Source of the DNA: Thiobacillus sp. | Lineage (GTDB): Bacteria > Pseudomonadota > Gammaproteobacteria > Burkholderiales > Thiobacillaceae | Assembly: GCA_030692355.1 (NCBI GenBank) | Contig: JAUYCF010000089.1 | Span: forward strand, 1-64,000 | DNA length: 64,000 nucleotides | Direction of reading: 5' to 3' | In this document: positions 63,148 through 64,000 of the stretch, piece by piece | Position numbering within the stretch: position 1 is the first letter of the stretch | Layout: each line of letters starts with the position of its first letter | Made by a program: the position numbers and the translations under genes | Notes under the pieces: model-generated | Seen by the model: only the letters and a program-made list of their open reading frames with translations | Databases searched by the model: none | Told to the model about the DNA's origin: nothing

Positions 63148-64000
63148 TCACCAATGCCTATCCAAAGCCGCCTGCCATCGATACGGCGCCGGGTCCAGCG
63201 CGGGCGCCTTGCCCTCCATCACGTCGACCAGCAGTTCAGCCGAGGCCGGCGCCAGCGTCACCCCGTAGCGGTAATGCCCCGTGTTGATGAACACATTGTC
63301 GAAATCGGGGTGGCGGTCGATGACCGGGATATTGTCCGGCGAACCGGGGCGCAGCCCGGCCCAGTGCTGCACCGGTTCGACCCCGGCCAGCGCGGGCAGC
63401 AGCTCGGCAGCTTCGTCATGCAGGCGCTGGCGCGTGGCAGCGTCGGTCGACTTGTCGAAGCCGGCGTCTTCCAGCGTGCTGCCCACCAGCACATGGCCGT
63501 CCCGGCGCGGAATCAGATACAGCCCGTTGCGATACACAATCGTATCCAGCACGCCCGGCGCCAGTTTGAACAGCAGCATCTGCCCGCGAACCGGGCGAAT
63601 GTTTGGCGTCGCCGCCAGCCCGGCCAGCCCCAGCCCCGACCACGCCCCGGTGGCCAGCACCACGCTGTCCGCCGGAAAAGTCTCCGCTGCCGTCTGCACC
63701 GCCGTCACCCGCCCGCCCTGCGTCAACACCCCGGTGGCCGGGCAGTGTTCGCGTATCGCCCCGCCCAACTGCATTACCGCCGCGCGCAGTGCCGCCACCA
63801 GGCGCGGGTTGCGCACCTGCGCGATGCCGGGCAGCCAGATGTGATTTTCTTTGGGAATGTATGGAGCAATTCCGTCATCGCGAGGAGCGCCTTTAGCCGC
63901 GAGGCCGCTGGCCGTGGCGGGACGCGGCGATCCGGAAGCCTTCGATTTCGCCGACATTCTGGATTGCTTCACTTCGTTCGCAATGACGGAGGGTGAATCT
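63148..64000 (-). CDS. thiO: Glycine oxidase ThiO-like FAD oxidoreductase, 5' end outside the window
   Basis: C-terminal two thirds of a D-amino-acid-oxidase-family flavoprotein that makes iminoglycine for thiamine thiazole synthesis. WLPGIAQVRNPRLVAALRAA, VVLATGAWSGLGLAGL, RPVRGQMLLFKLAPGVLDTI, YLIPRRDGHVLVGSTLEDAGFD and NVFINTGHYRYGVTLAPASAELL are the ThiO signatures. The N-terminal FAD GxGxxG domain would lie beyond 64000. Between them the frame runs through a family B palindromic element (63874-63987), encoding VIANEVKQSRMSAKSKASGS... without a stop. The gene may be interrupted or carry an in-frame insertion. Confidence 0.8.
   Translation of the reverse strand, partial: DSPSVIANEVKQSRMSAKSKASGSPRPATASGLAAKGAPRDDGIAPYIPKENHIWLPGIAQVRNPRLVAALRAAVMQLGGAIREHCPATGVLTQGGRVTAVQTAAETFPADSVVLATGAWSGLGLAGLAATPNIRPVRGQMLLFKLAPGVLDTIVYRNGLYLIPRRDGHVLVGSTLEDAGFDKSTDAATRQRLHDEAAELLPALAGVEPVQHWAGLRPGSPDNIPVIDRHPDFDNVFINTGHYRYGVTLAPASAELLVDVMEGKAPALDPAPYRWQAALDRHW
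63874..63987. repeat. Palindromic repeat family B, copy 2, inside thiO
   Basis: Begins GTCATCGCGAGGAGCGCCTT and ends GGATTGCTTCACTTCGTTCG CAATGAC, the same ends as the copy at 12036-12172. The 114-base element lies in the thiO coding frame and has no stop in that frame. Confidence 0.82.

Overview
The window is a stretch of high-GC bacterial chromosome dominated by housekeeping genes in orders typical of Betaproteobacteria (rimP-nusA-infB-rbfA-truB-rpsO-pnp; ndk-rlmN-pilW-rodZ-ispG-hisS-yfgM-bamB-der; pepA-holC with divergent lptFG; uvrC-pgsA-tRNAs). A cbbY-type phosphatase and the general protein flavour suggest a chemolithoautotroph-related lineage (Thiobacillaceae/Nitrosomonadales-like); that placement is inference, as no rRNA is present.

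Layout. 1-17 kb: glyA (cut by the left edge), a TRAP solute-binding protein, coq7, a Phd/VapC toxin-antitoxin pair, glpK-glpD, a small basic protein, a Mut7-C nuclease-like protein, a c-type cytochrome, DUF302 and DUF2288 proteins, a YgiQ radical SAM protein, an FKBP, the dctQM permease of a TRAP system, an arylesterase, an AbrB/PIN toxin-antitoxin pair, a transposase scrap and cbbY. 17-30 kb: dksA, then the transcription/translation operon rimP...pnp, preceded by a promoter followed at once by a terminator-like hairpin, three tRNAs, pgsA and uvrC. 30-35 kb: a tightly overlapping operon (radical SAM, acpS, nagZ, cation efflux, uracil-DNA glycosylase, tautomerase), a HigBA pair, a restriction-modification remnant and tRNA-Ser. 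35-41 kb: an unrecognised 502-residue protein behind a sigma-54-like promoter, a Nudix hydrolase, a MoxR ATPase with a metallopeptidase-like/VWA partner, and an Hsp33 with a degenerate cysteine switch. 41-49 kb: a 5'-truncated group II intron, valS, holC, pepA, lptFG. 49-62 kb: bcp-slyD-accA-tilS and the ndk-to-der cluster. 62-64 kb: several palindromic repeats, a ParD antitoxin with a frameshifted toxin, and a thiO gene whose reading frame runs through a palindromic element.

The most unusual aspect is the repeat landscape. At least eight different palindromic or terminal-inverted-repeat families lie between genes. Several are nested inside one another (11985-12240, 36817-36925, 62218-62335). 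Two copies of one family sit directly in front of the start codons of hslO and hisS, and one element lies inside an open reading frame (thiO). Four toxin-antitoxin loci, a group II intron remnant, a transposase remnant and a restriction-modification remnant mark the seams between conserved gene blocks. The best candidates for under-described biology are the MoxR/VWA-metallopeptidase pair beside the cysteine-poor Hsp33, the sigma-54-linked 502-residue protein, and the leader terminator in front of the nusA operon.
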